64,000 nt of DNA, from the NCBI RefSeq assembly GCF_913778665.1, contig NZ_CAJYVQ010000010.1, positions 177,398 through 241,397 on the forward strand, in the 5' to 3' direction. Positions 44,306 to 55,434 of this stretch are shown here, in pieces. This DNA is from an uncultured Stenotrophomonas sp. GTDB taxonomy: Bacteria > Pseudomonadota > Gammaproteobacteria > Xanthomonadales > Xanthomonadaceae. Positions within the stretch are counted from its first letter, which is position 1, and every line of letters begins with the position of its first letter. The notes beneath the pieces were generated by a model that ran no database searches, was not told the origin of the DNA, and worked only from the letters and a program-made list of their open reading frames with translations. Both the position numbers and the translations under genes were made by a program.

Positions 44306-45283
44306 ATGAAGATGGGAATGCGCGGCGCCGCGGCGTCGGTTCTGATTCTGGCGATGGGCACTTCGGGTGTCGCTCTGTCGCAACAACCGGCTGCCCCCGC
44401 AGCCGCCAAGGAGACCGCAACCTTGAATTCCCCCAAGCAGAAGCTGGGCTACGCCATTGGCCTGGACGTGGCCAAGTCGTTCACCCCGATCGCCGATGAG
44501 ATCGACGTGGCCGCCCTGCGCACCGCCGTGGAGCGCTCCTTCGAAGGCCTGCAGCCGCAGATCACCCAGGAACAGGCCAAGGCCACCGATGCGGCCCTGC
44601 GCCAGGTCGTGATGGCCCGCAGCGGGCAGCAGGTGCCGGGCGTGGCGCCGGGCTCGCAGCCGCCCAAGGTCGATCGCGTCAAGGTTTCGCAGATGATCGG
44701 CTCCTACTCGGTGGGTCCTTCGCTGGCCCAGCTGAAGGACGACATCGACGTTGCCTCGCTGTTTGACGCAATCAGCACGGGCCTGAGCAAGGGCCAGCCG
44801 AAGATGACGGAAGCTGACGCGACCGCCACCATCCAGGCCTTCATGGGCAGCAAGCAGGCCGAAATGCAGGCCAAGGCCGCCGCCGCCGCGCAGACCAACC
44901 GCGAGGAAGGCAACGCGTTCCTGTCCAAGAACAAGACCCAGCCCGGCGTGGTGACCACAGCCTCGGGCCTGCAGTACCAGATCATCCGCCCGGGCAGTGG
45001 CGAGCGTCCGCTGCCGACCAGCAAGGTGCGCGTGAACTACGAAGGCAAGCTGCTCAACGGCACCGTCTTTGACAGCTCCTATGGCCGTCAGCCGGCCGAG
45101 TTCGGCCTGGACCAGGTGATCAAGGGCTGGACCGAGGGCGTGGCGCTGATGCCGGTTGGCTCGAAGTACCGCTTCTGGATCCCGGGCAATCTGGCCTATG
45201 GCGAAAACGGCACCCCGGGCGGCCCGATTGGCCCGAACGCCACCCTGACGTTCGATGTCGAACTGCTGGGCGTTCTGCCGTAA
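44306..45283 (+). CDS. FKBP-type peptidyl-prolyl isomerase (Mip/FkpA-like)
   Basis: This 325-residue exported folding catalyst has a signal peptide (about 1-29, [15 protein letters not shown]). Helical dimerisation segments follow ([40 protein letters not shown] and a second similar block, [33 protein letters not shown], suggesting a duplicated FKBP-N domain). The FKBP domain is at the C-terminus ([22 protein letters not shown]...[20 protein letters not shown]). The longer N-terminal part with two FKBP_N repeats is larger than in E. coli FkpA. The start at 44306 is chosen, with AGGAA about ten bases upstream. A 16-bp perfect palindrome lies at 44265-44280. Confidence 0.9.
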   Translation: MKMGMRGAAASVLILAMGTSGVALSQQPAAPAAAKETATLNSPKQKLGYAIGLDVAKSFTPIADEIDVAALRTAVERSFEGLQPQITQEQAKATDAALRQVVMARSGQQVPGVAPGSQPPKVDRVKVSQMIGSYSVGPSLAQLKDDIDVASLFDAISTGLSKGQPKMTEADATATIQAFMGSKQAEMQAKAAAAAQTNREEGNAFLSKNKTQPGVVTTASGLQYQIIRPGSGERPLPTSKVRVNYEGKLLNGTVFDSSYGRQPAEFGLDQVIKGWTEGVALMPVGSKYRFWIPGNLAYGENGTPGGPIGPNATLTFDVELLGVLP

Positions 45284-45306
45284 GTCACCGAGGAGCGAAT
45301 ACGGAC

Positions 45307-46656
45307 ATGCGCGTTGCGATTTTCGGTACGGGTTATGTAGGGCTGGTGACCGGTACCTGCCTGGCGGATGTCGGCCATCAGGTGGTCTGCGTCGATATCG
45401 ACCAGGCCAAGGTCGATGGCCTCAACCGGGGCATCATCCCGATCTACGAGCCCGGCCTTGAGCCGATGGTGAAGGCCAACCATGCCGCGTCACGGCTGGC
45501 GTTCACCACCGATGCCGCCGCTGCGATCGCGCATGGCCAGGTGGTGTTCATCGCTGTGGGCACGCCGCCAGACGAGGATGGCAGTGCCGATCTGCAGTAC
45601 GTGCTGGCCGTGGCCCGCACCATCGGCCGGCACATGAGCGTGCCGACGGTGGTGGTCAACAAGTCGACGGTGCCGGTCGGTACCGCCGACAAGGTGCGTG
45701 CCGCCATTGCCGAAGAGCTGGCCGCACGCGGTGCCGACATCGCCTTCGACGTGGTGTCCAATCCGGAATTCCTGAAGGAAGGTGACGCGGTCGCCGACTG
45801 CATGCGTCCGGACCGCATCATCATCGGTGCGACCAGCGACGAGTCGGTGGCAGTGATGCGCCGCCTGTACGCACCGTTCAACCGCAACCACGACCGCGTG
45901 GTGGAAATGGACGTGCGCTCGGCCGAGCTGACCAAGTACGCGGCCAACGCGATGCTGGCGACCAAGATTTCGTTCATGAACGAAATCGCCAACATTGCCG
46001 AACGCGTCGGCGCTGACGTCGAACAGGTCCGCCAGGGCATCGGTTCGGACCCGCGCATCGGCTGGCACTTCATCTACCCGGGCGCCGGTTACGGTGGCTC
46101 GTGCTTCCCCAAGGATGTGCAGGCGCTGGCCCGCACCGCGCAGCAGTACGGCCTTGAGCCGAAGCTGCTGGACGCGGTGGAAGCGGTCAACGAAGCGCAG
46201 AAGGGCCACCTGTTCACCCTCATCCAGCGTCATTACGACAAGGGCGAGGATGAAGGCGTGCGCGGCAAGACCTTTGCCGTGTGGGGCCTGGCCTTCAAGC
46301 CGAATACCGACGACATGCGCGAGGCCTCCAGCCGTCGCCTGCTGGCGCAGCTGTGGGAGGGGGGTGCCACGGTGCGTGCCTACGACCCGGAAGCGATGCA
46401 CGAATCGCAGCGCATCTTCGGAGAGCGCGATGACCTGGTGTTCTGCAACAGCGCCGACGAAGCGCTGCAGGGCGCCGATGCGCTGGTGGTGGTGACCGAG
46501 TGGAAGCAGTTCCGCAGCCCCGATTTCCAGAAGCTGCGTGAGCAGCTGAAGGACGCCGCGGTGTTCGACGGGCGCAACCTGTATGAGCCGGCCGAAGTGG
46601 AAGCTGCAGGCCTGGCGTACTACGGCATCGGCCGGGGGCGCTCGCTGCATGTCTGA
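45307..46656 (+). CDS. ugd: UDP-glucose 6-dehydrogenase
   Basis: This 449-residue cytoplasmic enzyme oxidises UDP-glucose to UDP-glucuronate with two NAD+, feeding capsule, lipopolysaccharide and L-Ara4N pathways. The N-terminal NAD motif is [19 protein letters not shown]. The catalytic Cys is residue 266 in [12 protein letters not shown]. The central dimer helix includes [22 protein letters not shown], and the C-terminal UDP-binding domain includes [22 protein letters not shown] precedes the ATG. The stop region overlaps the next gene (slyX) by eight bases, so the two are coupled. Confidence 0.96.
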   Translation: MRVAIFGTGYVGLVTGTCLADVGHQVVCVDIDQAKVDGLNRGIIPIYEPGLEPMVKANHAASRLAFTTDAAAAIAHGQVVFIAVGTPPDEDGSADLQYVLAVARTIGRHMSVPTVVVNKSTVPVGTADKVRAAIAEELAARGADIAFDVVSNPEFLKEGDAVADCMRPDRIIIGATSDESVAVMRRLYAPFNRNHDRVVEMDVRSAELTKYAANAMLATKISFMNEIANIAERVGADVEQVRQGIGSDPRIGWHFIYPGAGYGGSCFPKDVQALARTAQQYGLEPKLLDAVEAVNEAQKGHLFTLIQRHYDKGEDEGVRGKTFAVWGLAFKPNTDDMREASSRRLLAQLWEGGATVRAYDPEAMHESQRIFGERDDLVFCNSADEALQGADALVVVTEWKQFRSPDFQKLREQLKDAAVFDGRNLYEPAEVEAAGLAYYGIGRGRSLHV

Positions 46657-46888
46657 GTTGCCGAGCGAACGCGAACAGGCGCTGGAAGCGCGCCTGGTCG
46701 AGCTGGAAATGCGCGTGTCCTTCCAGGAACAGGCGCTGGCCGAACTGAGCGATGCGCTGGCCGATGCCCGCATGCAGGGCATGCGCAACGCCGACGTGCT
46801 GCGCGTGCTGCTGGAAGACCTGGGCAAGGTCCGCAACGCACTGAATTCTTCCGATCCGGCGAGCGAACCGCCGCCGCCGCACTACTGA
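46649..46888 (+). CDS. slyX: SlyX family protein
   Basis: This 79-residue protein is an almost continuous coiled coil ([36 protein letters not shown]), typical of SlyX, with a C-terminal PPPPHY tail that is characteristic of the family. The function is unknown; in E. coli it is linked to the slyD region. The start at 46649 overlaps the ugd stop by eight bases, a sign of coupling. A longer frame to 46583 would be antisense-free but overlaps ugd further. Confidence 0.88.
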   Translation: MSELPSEREQALEARLVELEMRVSFQEQALAELSDALADARMQGMRNADVLRVLLEDLGKVRNALNSSDPASEPPPPHY

Positions 46889-46898
46889 TCCGATCCTT

Positions 46899-47573
46899 AT
46901 GAGCGATACCCTCCGCGACCAGCTGATGGGCCTGGGCTTCAAGCCCGCGCCCAAGCCCGAGCGCAAGAACGATGCCCCCCGCCGCGACGGCCGCCCGCAG
47001 GGCAAGGGTGGCAATGGCCCCGCAAAGCCGCAGGGTACGGGCAATGGCGAAAGAAAGCCCGGAGAGCGCCGTGGGCACGTCCCCGGCAAGCCGGGTGGCC
47101 CGACGCGTGGCCAGGGCGCGCAGAGCCCGCGCAAGCCACGCAGCGCCGAGGAGATGGACCTGGCCAAGGCCTACGCCATCCGTGCGCAGCGGGAAAAGGA
47201 AGAGCGCATCGAGGCCGAGCGCCTGAAGCAGGAAGAGGCGCGCGTGCGTCGCGAGGCCAAGGCCAAGCTGGAGGAACTGCTGAAGGACAAAGGCCTGAAT
47301 GCCGAAGACGCGGATATCGCCCGCCACTTCCCGTATGGCGGCAAGATCAAGCGCATCTACGTGACCGCCGAACAGCTGACCGCGCTTAATGCCGGTCAGC
47401 TGGGCGTGGTCCAGCTCAATGGCCGTTACCTGCTGGTGACCGCTGAAGTGCTCGCGCAGTCCGAGGCGGTGTTTGCCGCGTCGGTGGCGCTGAAAGTCGA
47501 CCCGAATGCACCGGCCGAGGAAGACCCCTACGCCGATCCGCAGTACCAGGTGCCGGACGACCTGGTCTGGTAA
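46899..47573 (+). CDS. DUF2058 family protein (YaiL-like)
   Basis: This 224-residue protein has a basic, Gly/Pro/Lys-rich disordered N-terminal region (about 15-80), a charged helix with repeated Glu/Arg (LAKAYAIRAQREKEERIEAERLKQEEARVRREAKAKLEELLKD) and a compact C-terminal domain (FPYGGKIKRIYVTAEQLTALNAGQLGVVQLNGRYLLVTAEVL). This is the DUF2058/YaiL nucleoprotein-like family, possibly RNA- or ribosome-associated. It starts ten bases after slyX and completes a ugd-slyX-DUF2058 unit. No biochemical function is established. Confidence 0.85.
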   Translation: MSDTLRDQLMGLGFKPAPKPERKNDAPRRDGRPQGKGGNGPAKPQGTGNGERKPGERRGHVPGKPGGPTRGQGAQSPRKPRSAEEMDLAKAYAIRAQREKEERIEAERLKQEEARVRREAKAKLEELLKDKGLNAEDADIARHFPYGGKIKRIYVTAEQLTALNAGQLGVVQLNGRYLLVTAEVLAQSEAVFAASVALKVDPNAPAEEDPYADPQYQVPDDLVW

Positions 47574-47594
47574 GCGGCAGCGCAGGATGGCGAG

Positions 47595-47619
47595 AACGCC
47601 GGGCTGTGCCCGGCGTTTT
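47595..47619. terminator. Bidirectional intrinsic terminator
   Basis: AACGCCGGGC (47595-47604), TGT, GCCCGGCGTT (47608-47617) and TT form a 10-bp stem. It lies between the converging DUF2058 and MFS genes. Confidence 0.85.
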
Positions 47620-47623
47620 CGTT

Positions 47624-48802
47624 TCAGCGGACGCTGCGACGCGCGCGGATTAGGGGCAGGCTGAGGGCGAAGAAGCACAGCAGCGCGCCGACCAGCGCGA
47701 AGCCACCGCCGGCCAGGAACGCGGTGCGGCCCTCATCGATCTTCCACAGCTGGCCGGCGATGAGTGCACCGAGCACGCCACCGACGCCGGACGAGAAGCC
47801 ATACAGCAGGCCTTGGCCGTGACCGTTGAGGCGACCGGGGAAATAAGTCGCCAGCATCTGCATCGCCGCCGCGAAGAACGCGGCAAAGCCGAGCGCGTGC
47901 GCGCTCTGCGCCAGCAGCATCACCGGCAGGTTTTCCGGGAACAGCGCGGTCACCGCCCAGCGCAGGCAGGAGCTGACCAGGGCGATCAGCAACATCCAGC
48001 TGGCGTCATAGCGGCGGAAGAAGCGGCCGATGGTGAAGAACACGCCCACTTCGAACACCACACCGATGGTCCACAGCAGGCCGAGCGTGGAAGTGCGGTA
48101 GCCGTGGTGGTCCATGTAGACCGAGAAGAACGTGTAGTACGGGCCGAACGAAAGCTGCTCCATGAAGGCGGCCAGGAAGAACGCCAGTACCGGCGGTCGC
48201 CGCACGATCTGCCAGAAACCGCTGGCATCCCCGCCGGCCCTGCCGATATCGCGTGCGTACTGGTTGCTGAAGGCCGAGACCACGATCAGGACGAACAGCG
48301 GCAGCATCATCCAAGGCAACAGCCCGGCTCGGCTGGTCGTGCCATCGCCTTCGATCAGCCAGCCGAACAGGGTGACGATGGCGATGAAGCCGAGCGATCC
48401 CCAGACCCGGATCAGTCCGTAGCGATGGCTGTCGTTGCCCAGGTGGGTGAGGGTGATCGACTCGAACTGCGGCATCACCGCGTTGTAGAAGAAGCAGAAC
48501 ACGATCATCGCCGGGTACATCCACGGCTGCGGCAGGGGCAGCAGGAACGCGGCGAAGCTGACCAGGGTCAGCACGCAACCGACACGCAGCAGGCGGATTG
48601 GCCGCGGTGAGGCCGCCGCCAGTGACGTCCACGTGCTGGGCGCAACCACGCGGGTGGCATACCACAGCCCCATCATCACGCTGATCGCGGTGACACTCAT
48701 CCCGCGCTCGGTCAGGAACAGGCTCCAGTACGGAGTGAACGCCCCGAGCGCCGCGTAGTAGAACAGATAGAAGCTGGAAAGACGGGCAACAGGAACGGTC
48801 AT
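47624..48802 (-). CDS. MFS transporter, HcaT/PF12832-like
   Basis: This 392-residue, 12-span major-facilitator protein begins ARLSSFYLFYYAALGAFTPYWSLFLTERGMS, the typical opening of the MFS_1-like/HcaT (3-phenylpropionate, nucleoside:H+ symporter) group. WGSLGFIAIV and GFAAFFAAAMQMLATYFPGRLNGHGQGLLYG are further markers. The ATG at 48802 is chosen by homology; an in-frame ATG at 48820 would sit immediately beside a 28-bp hairpin. Neither has a good ribosome-binding site. The gene lies 85 bases downstream of metH on the same strand but beyond that hairpin. The substrate is unknown. Confidence 0.85.
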   Translation of the reverse strand: MTVPVARLSSFYLFYYAALGAFTPYWSLFLTERGMSVTAISVMMGLWYATRVVAPSTWTSLAAASPRPIRLLRVGCVLTLVSFAAFLLPLPQPWMYPAMIVFCFFYNAVMPQFESITLTHLGNDSHRYGLIRVWGSLGFIAIVTLFGWLIEGDGTTSRAGLLPWMMLPLFVLIVVSAFSNQYARDIGRAGGDASGFWQIVRRPPVLAFFLAAFMEQLSFGPYYTFFSVYMDHHGYRTSTLGLLWTIGVVFEVGVFFTIGRFFRRYDASWMLLIALVSSCLRWAVTALFPENLPVMLLAQSAHALGFAAFFAAAMQMLATYFPGRLNGHGQGLLYGFSSGVGGVLGALIAGQLWKIDEGRTAFLAGGGFALVGALLCFFALSLPLIRARRSVR

Positions 48803-48820
48803 CGCGGCATGATGAAGCAT

Positions 48821-48883
48821 AAAGCGGCCGGAGGGGACCAAGTGGTTTGAGCCACAAACCACTTGGTCCCCTCCGGCCGCTTT
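48821..48883. other. Perfect 28-bp hairpin between metH and the MFS gene
   Basis: The arms 48821-48848 and 48856-48883 are exact inverted copies (28 bp, ending AAAGCGGCC at the outside and AAACCACTT inside), with a seven-base loop. The hairpin starts four bases after the metH stop and ends at the possible MFS start at 48820. In the metH direction only TTT follows. In the opposite direction five T follow. It is longer than ordinary terminators. Confidence 0.9.
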
Positions 48884-48887
48884 TTCG

Positions 48888-51568
<2,681 letters not shown>

Positions 51569-51572
<4 letters not shown>

Positions 51573-52663
51573 GCGGCGTGCTGCTCCTGTGCACCGGGCA
51601 GGGCGCGCGGTGCGAGCCCGGCCACAGCCTGGGCGATCGCGCGGATATGGTCGGGGGTGGAGCCGCAGCAGCCACCGACCAGGTTCAGCAAGCCGTCCTC
51701 GGCGAACCCCCGCAGGGTGGCTGCCATGTCCTCGGGCGTTTCATCGTACTCGCCGAAGGCATTGGGCAGGCCCGCATTGGGATGCGCGCTGACATGACAG
51801 TCGGCCACCTGCGAAAGAGTTTCCACATGCGGCCGCATGGCATCGGCACCCAGCGCGCAGTTCAGTCCGATCGACAGCGGCCGAGCGTGCGCCAGTGAGG
51901 CATGGAAGGCTTCCGCTGTCTGCCCGGACAGGGTGCGTCCGGACGCATCGGTGATGGTGCCGGAGATCATCACCGGCAAGCGCGCGCCACGCGCATCGAA
52001 CGCTTCTTCCAGCGCATACAGTGCGGCCTTGGCATTGAGCGTGTCGAAGATGGTCTCGACCATGATCGTGTCGGCACCGCCGTCGATCAGGCCGTCGATG
52101 GCTTCGCGGTAAGTGTCGCGCAATTCGTCGAAGCTGGTGTTGCGGAAGCCCGGATCGTTGACATCGGGGCTGATCGAGGCGGTGCGGCTGGTGGGGCCGA
52201 TCACCCCGATCACGAAGCGCGGCTTGCCCGGCGTGGTCGCCGCCACCGCATCGCAGCAGGCCCGTGCAACCGCAGCACCGGCCTTGTTCAACTCGTACAC
52301 CAGATGTTCGAGGTGGTAGTCGGCCTGGCTGACCGAGGTGGCGTTGAAGGTGTTGGTTTCGACCAGGTCCGCACCGGCATCCAGGTAGGCAGTGTGGATG
52401 TCGGCGATGATCTGCGGCCGGGTCAACAGCAGCAGGTCGTTGTTGCCTTTCAGGTCATGGCTCTCCGGCACCGCGTGGTCGCAGCCCGGGCCATGTGCGT
52501 GGTCGTAGCCACCGGCGAAGCGCTCGCCGCGGTAGTCGTCTTCCTGCAGGCCGTGGCGCTGGATCATCGTACCCATCGCACCGTCGATGATCAGGATCCG
52601 CTCGCGCAGGGCGTCGAGCAGGGCGTTGGCACGATCAGGATGCAACCAGGGCAGCGTGGACAT
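51569..52663 (-). CDS. metH: Methionine synthase, homocysteine-binding subunit (N-terminal MetH module)
   Basis: This 364-residue protein corresponds to the N-terminal homocysteine S-methyltransferase domain of MetH. It starts [27 protein letters not shown]. The zinc-binding cysteines appear as GLNCALGA and GGCCGST, which together supply the three-Cys zinc site. It cannot be a complete enzyme alone and must accept the methyl group from the B12 chain encoded next. The four-base overlap with that gene suggests coupled translation in matching amounts. A split MetH is known in xanthomonads. It lies 13 bases after the ArsR-methyltransferase gene, so regulator and enzyme are in one operon. Confidence 0.94.
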
Positions 52664-52676
52664 GGTGGTCTTGGGC

Positions 52677-53606
52677 TCAGGGCTTGTTGGCGATCAGCGA
52701 AATCACTTCGAAGTGCGGCGGCCGTTTCTCGCGGGTGACCGTCTCCAGGCTGGAGACCTGCAGGCCGGCCTTGTCGACGAACCTGCGCAGTTCCTTGTCG
52801 CTGAAGCCGAGGTTGACGTGGCCATAGGCCTCCACCGCGGCCTTGTGTTCGTGGCGGGCGAGGCTGCACAGCAGCAGGCGGCCCCCCGGGCGTAGCACGC
52901 GCGCGGCTTCGGTGACTGCCTGCGCCGGCTTGCTGGCGTAGGTGAGTGCGTGCATCAGCACCACCAGGTCGAAGCTGCTGTCCTTGAAGGGGAGGGCATG
53001 CATGTCGCCCTCGCGCACTTCCACGTTGGGCAGGCGGCGCAGGCGCTCGCTGGCGGCGGCAACCACGCGCGCGCTGGTGTCGATGCAGATGTAGCGCTTG
53101 GCATGCGGGGCCACCAGTTCGGCCAGCACGCCGTCGCCGGAGGCGATGTCCAGCACGTCGCCGGTTTCCAGCAGTGGCAGCGCGGTGCGCGCAAGGGCCT
53201 CCCAGGTACGGCCTGGCGAGTAGTGGCGTTCCATGTCGCCGGCCACGCTGTCGGCCCAGTTCTGGTCGGAAGCACGGTGGGCCAGCACGGCGGCGACGCG
53301 TTCAGCGTCCTGGCGCAGCAGCGGGTCATCACTGCCGTTGCTCAAGGCATGCCACAATGCACGCTGCGCCGGGTCCAGCTGGGCTTCGTCAAAGCGGTAA
53401 TAGGCCGACACGCCTGCACGACGGTCGCGGACCAGGCCGGCTTCCTTCAGGCGCGCCAGGTGGGTGGACACGCGCGGCTGTGCCAGCCGGGTGATCGCTG
53501 ACAGTTCGGCCACGGTCAGTTCTTCCTGCTCCAGCAGCGCCAGCAGGCGCACGCGGGTCGCGTCGGCGAACACCTTCAGGCGGGTCGACCAGTCTTCAAG
53601 ATCCAT
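52677..53606 (-). CDS. ArsR-type regulator fused to a SAM-methyltransferase domain (SahR-like)
   Basis: This 309-residue protein has an N-terminal winged-helix ArsR domain (about 1-90, [43 protein letters not shown]). The C-terminal class I SAM-dependent methyltransferase fold (about 130-280, [35 protein letters not shown]) includes motif I D-I-A-S-G-D-G. Known SahR proteins are ArsR regulators of SAM-cycle genes that respond to S-adenosylhomocysteine, and some carry such a methyltransferase-like domain. Its location at the head of the metH operon fits that role. The ATG at 53606 has AGGTAG upstream. The dyad over the promoter is its likely operator. Confidence 0.88.
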   Translation of the reverse strand: MDLEDWSTRLKVFADATRVRLLALLEQEELTVAELSAITRLAQPRVSTHLARLKEAGLVRDRRAGVSAYYRFDEAQLDPAQRALWHALSNGSDDPLLRQDAERVAAVLAHRASDQNWADSVAGDMERHYSPGRTWEALARTALPLLETGDVLDIASGDGVLAELVAPHAKRYICIDTSARVVAAASERLRRLPNVEVREGDMHALPFKDSSFDLVVLMHALTYASKPAQAVTEAARVLRPGGRLLLCSLARHEHKAAVEAYGHVNLGFSDKELRRFVDKAGLQVSSLETVTREKRPPHFEVISLIANKP

Positions 53607-53608
53607 AA

Positions 53609-53664
53609 ATATCTACCTATCGCGATATAGAGATATAATCGCTGAGAAGGCCTGCCGCGGTCAA
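53609..53664 (-). promoter_or_regulatory. Operator dyad and promoter of the sahR-like/metH operon
   Basis: ATATCT (53609-53614) and AGATAT (53631-53636) flank a central perfect TATCGCGATA (53618-53627). All share one dyad axis over 28 bases, with 22 of 28 positions symmetrical. On the minus strand TTGACC (53664-53659) is followed at 18 bases by GATTAT, so the promoter -10 abuts or overlaps the dyad. The start codon is three bases from its edge. Autorepression by the ArsR-type protein is the likely function. Confidence 0.65.
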
Positions 53665-53759
53665 GTCGCTGGCGTACGGAAGCCGCTGGGCCCCGGTACA
53701 ATCGGGGCACCTGGGCACGCCGTGCGCGGCCCATAACATCATGTACCCGGGAGGGTGTT

Positions 53760-54908
53760 GTGGATTTCAGCTTTACTGAAGAGCAGTTGATGTTGCAGGA
53801 CGTGGCGCGGCGGATCGCGCAGGAGAAGATCGCTCCGAGCGCGGAGCACCATGACCGCACCGGCGAGTTCCCGCTGGACAACATCCGCCTGCTCGGCGAG
53901 AACGGCCTGATGGGCATCGAAGTGCCAACCGAGTACGGCGGTGCGGGCATGGACCCGGTTGCGTACGTGCTGGCGATGGTGGAGGTCGCCGCCGCCGACG
54001 CAGCCCATTCGACCATCATGTCGGTGAACAATTCGCTGTTCTGCAACGGCATCCTGACCCACGGTACCGAGGCGCAGAAGCAGACCTACGTGCGTGCGAT
54101 CGCCGAGGGCGAGGCCATCGGTGCGTTCGCGCTGACCGAGCCGCAGTCCGGTTCGGACGCGACCGCCATGCGTTGCCGCGCGGTCAAGCAGGCCGACGGC
54201 AGCTTCATCATCAACGGCAAGAAGAGCTGGATCACCTCCGGCCCGGTGGCCAAGTACATCGTGCTGTTTGCGATGAGCGAGCCGGACAAGGGCGCGCGCG
54301 GTATCACCGCCTTCCTCATCGATACTGACAAGGCCGGTTTCGGTCGCGGCAAGACCGAGCCGAAGCTGGGCATCCGCGCCTCGGCAACCTGCGAGATCGA
54401 GTTCAACGATTACGTGGCGCAGCCCGAGGACGTGCTGGGCCAGGAAGGCGAGGGCTTCAAGATCGCCATGAGCGTGCTCGATGCGGGCCGCATCGGTATC
54501 GCCTCGCAGGCCATCGGCATCGCACGTGCCGCCTATGAAGCGACCCTGGAATACGTGAAGGAGCGCAAGGCGTTCGGCGCGGCCATCGGTACCTTCCAGA
54601 TGACCCAGGCCAAGATCGCCGACATGAAGTGCAAGCTGGATGCAGCGCTGCTGCTGACCCTGCGCGCGGCATGGGTGAAGGGGCAGGGCAAGCGCTTCAG
54701 CACCGAAGCGGCGGTGGCCAAGCTGACCGCTTCGGAGGCGGCGATGTGGATCACCCACCAGGCGGTGCAGATCCACGGCGGCATGGGCTATTCCAAGGAA
54801 ATGCCGCTGGAGCGCTACTTCCGTGATGCCAAGATCACCGAGATCTACGAAGGCACCTCGGAAATCCAGCGACTGGTCATCGCCCGCAACGAAACCGGGC
54901 TGCGCTGA
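53760..54908 (+). CDS. Acyl-CoA dehydrogenase
   Basis: This 382-residue FAD enzyme of the short- or medium-chain acyl-CoA dehydrogenase family performs the first oxidation step of fatty-acid or branched-chain acyl-CoA degradation. Domain order is the usual one: N-terminal helical domain (about 1-115, FSFTEEQLMLQDVARRIAQEKIAPS), central beta domain (ALTEPQSGSDATAMRCRAV, GKKSWITSGPVAKY) and C-terminal helical domain with the catalytic Glu in IYEGTSEIQRLVIAR. The start is a GTG at 53760 behind GGGAGG. It is monocistronic, diverging from the ArsR-methyltransferase gene. The substrate chain length cannot be read from the sequence. Confidence 0.94.
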   Translation: MDFSFTEEQLMLQDVARRIAQEKIAPSAEHHDRTGEFPLDNIRLLGENGLMGIEVPTEYGGAGMDPVAYVLAMVEVAAADAAHSTIMSVNNSLFCNGILTHGTEAQKQTYVRAIAEGEAIGAFALTEPQSGSDATAMRCRAVKQADGSFIINGKKSWITSGPVAKYIVLFAMSEPDKGARGITAFLIDTDKAGFGRGKTEPKLGIRASATCEIEFNDYVAQPEDVLGQEGEGFKIAMSVLDAGRIGIASQAIGIARAAYEATLEYVKERKAFGAAIGTFQMTQAKIADMKCKLDAALLLTLRAAWVKGQGKRFSTEAAVAKLTASEAAMWITHQAVQIHGGMGYSKEMPLERYFRDAKITEIYEGTSEIQRLVIARNETGLR

Positions 54909-54916
54909 GGCGCAAC

Positions 54917-54945
54917 GGCCGCGCCGCTGCAATGGCGGCGCGGCC
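54917..54945 (+). terminator. Hairpin after the acyl-CoA dehydrogenase gene
   Basis: GGCCGCGCCGC (54917-54927) and GCGGCGCGGCC (54935-54945) form a perfect 11-bp stem with a seven-base loop starting eight bases after the stop. An SMAG follows immediately instead of a T-run, so termination efficiency is uncertain. Confidence 0.55.
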
Positions 54946-54968
54946 GTAGATCCACGCCATGCGTGGAT
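54946..54968 (+). repeat. SMAG monomer
   Basis: GTAG-ATCCACGC-CAT-GCGTGGAT, identical in its stem to the monomer at 2306-2328 and in opposite orientation. It abuts the preceding hairpin. Confidence 0.85.
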
Positions 54969-55037
54969 TCGCTGTGCTCTTGGCCGAACGATGCCGGATC
55001 TGTTCCAATGCAGGCCGTTTTCATACGGTCTGCACAG

Positions 55038-55325
55038 ATGATCTATCGTGGTTGGGGAATCCTGACACTGGTCACGCCGATCGCAGCGATCCTGCTGCTG
55101 GCGTATTTCTTCCCGCACGAAGGCCCCAAGGGCAACATCCCGCTGTCGCAGGTGTTGCAGGGTGCTGGCATTGGCGCGGCGCTGAATGTGCTGCTGGGCC
55201 TGTGGCTCAACCGTGCACCCCGGCAGAAGGGTGAAGTCCCGCCCCATCATTTCTTCTTCGTGCCGATGCAGTGGGCCGCGCTGGTTCTGGTGGCAGTGTG
55301 CGCGGTGGTCGCGCTGCTGCGCTGA
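55038..55325 (+). CDS. Small membrane protein
   Basis: This 95-residue protein has three predicted membrane helices (GILTLVTPIAAILLLAYFF, VLQGAGIGAALNVLLGLWL and QWAALVLVAVCAVVALL) and a cytoplasmic or periplasmic loop with PPHHFFFVPMQW. The ATG at 55038 is chosen at the first helix, though no strong ribosome-binding site is visible. An upstream GTG (54963) is inside an SMAG. I do not recognise a family. It stands alone before a terminator, converging with the RND gene. Confidence 0.6.
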   Translation: MIYRGWGILTLVTPIAAILLLAYFFPHEGPKGNIPLSQVLQGAGIGAALNVLLGLWLNRAPRQKGEVPPHHFFFVPMQWAALVLVAVCAVVALLR

Positions 55326-55381
55326 GGCGTTGCCCGAAGCGCGCCAGCCAAGGTTGGCATGCATTCAAGAGCAGCGGCAAC

Positions 55382-55417
55382 AAAAAAAGGCCCCGGATCG
55401 CTCCGGGGCCTTTTGGT
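55382..55417. terminator. Bidirectional intrinsic terminator
   Basis: AAAAGGCCCCGG (55385-55396), ATCGCT and CCGGGGCCTTTT (55403-55414) form a 12-bp stem with A and T flanks. It lies between the small membrane protein and the end of the RND pump gene. Confidence 0.92.
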
Positions 55418-55434
55418 TTCAGCGCACCGCCGGA

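Noticed and set aside
52664..53760. Cobalamin or SAM riboswitch near metH
   Set aside because: The metH genes follow the ArsR-type gene by 13 bases, and the upstream 150 bases contain only the dyad promoter. No B12-box or SAM-aptamer signature is visible.
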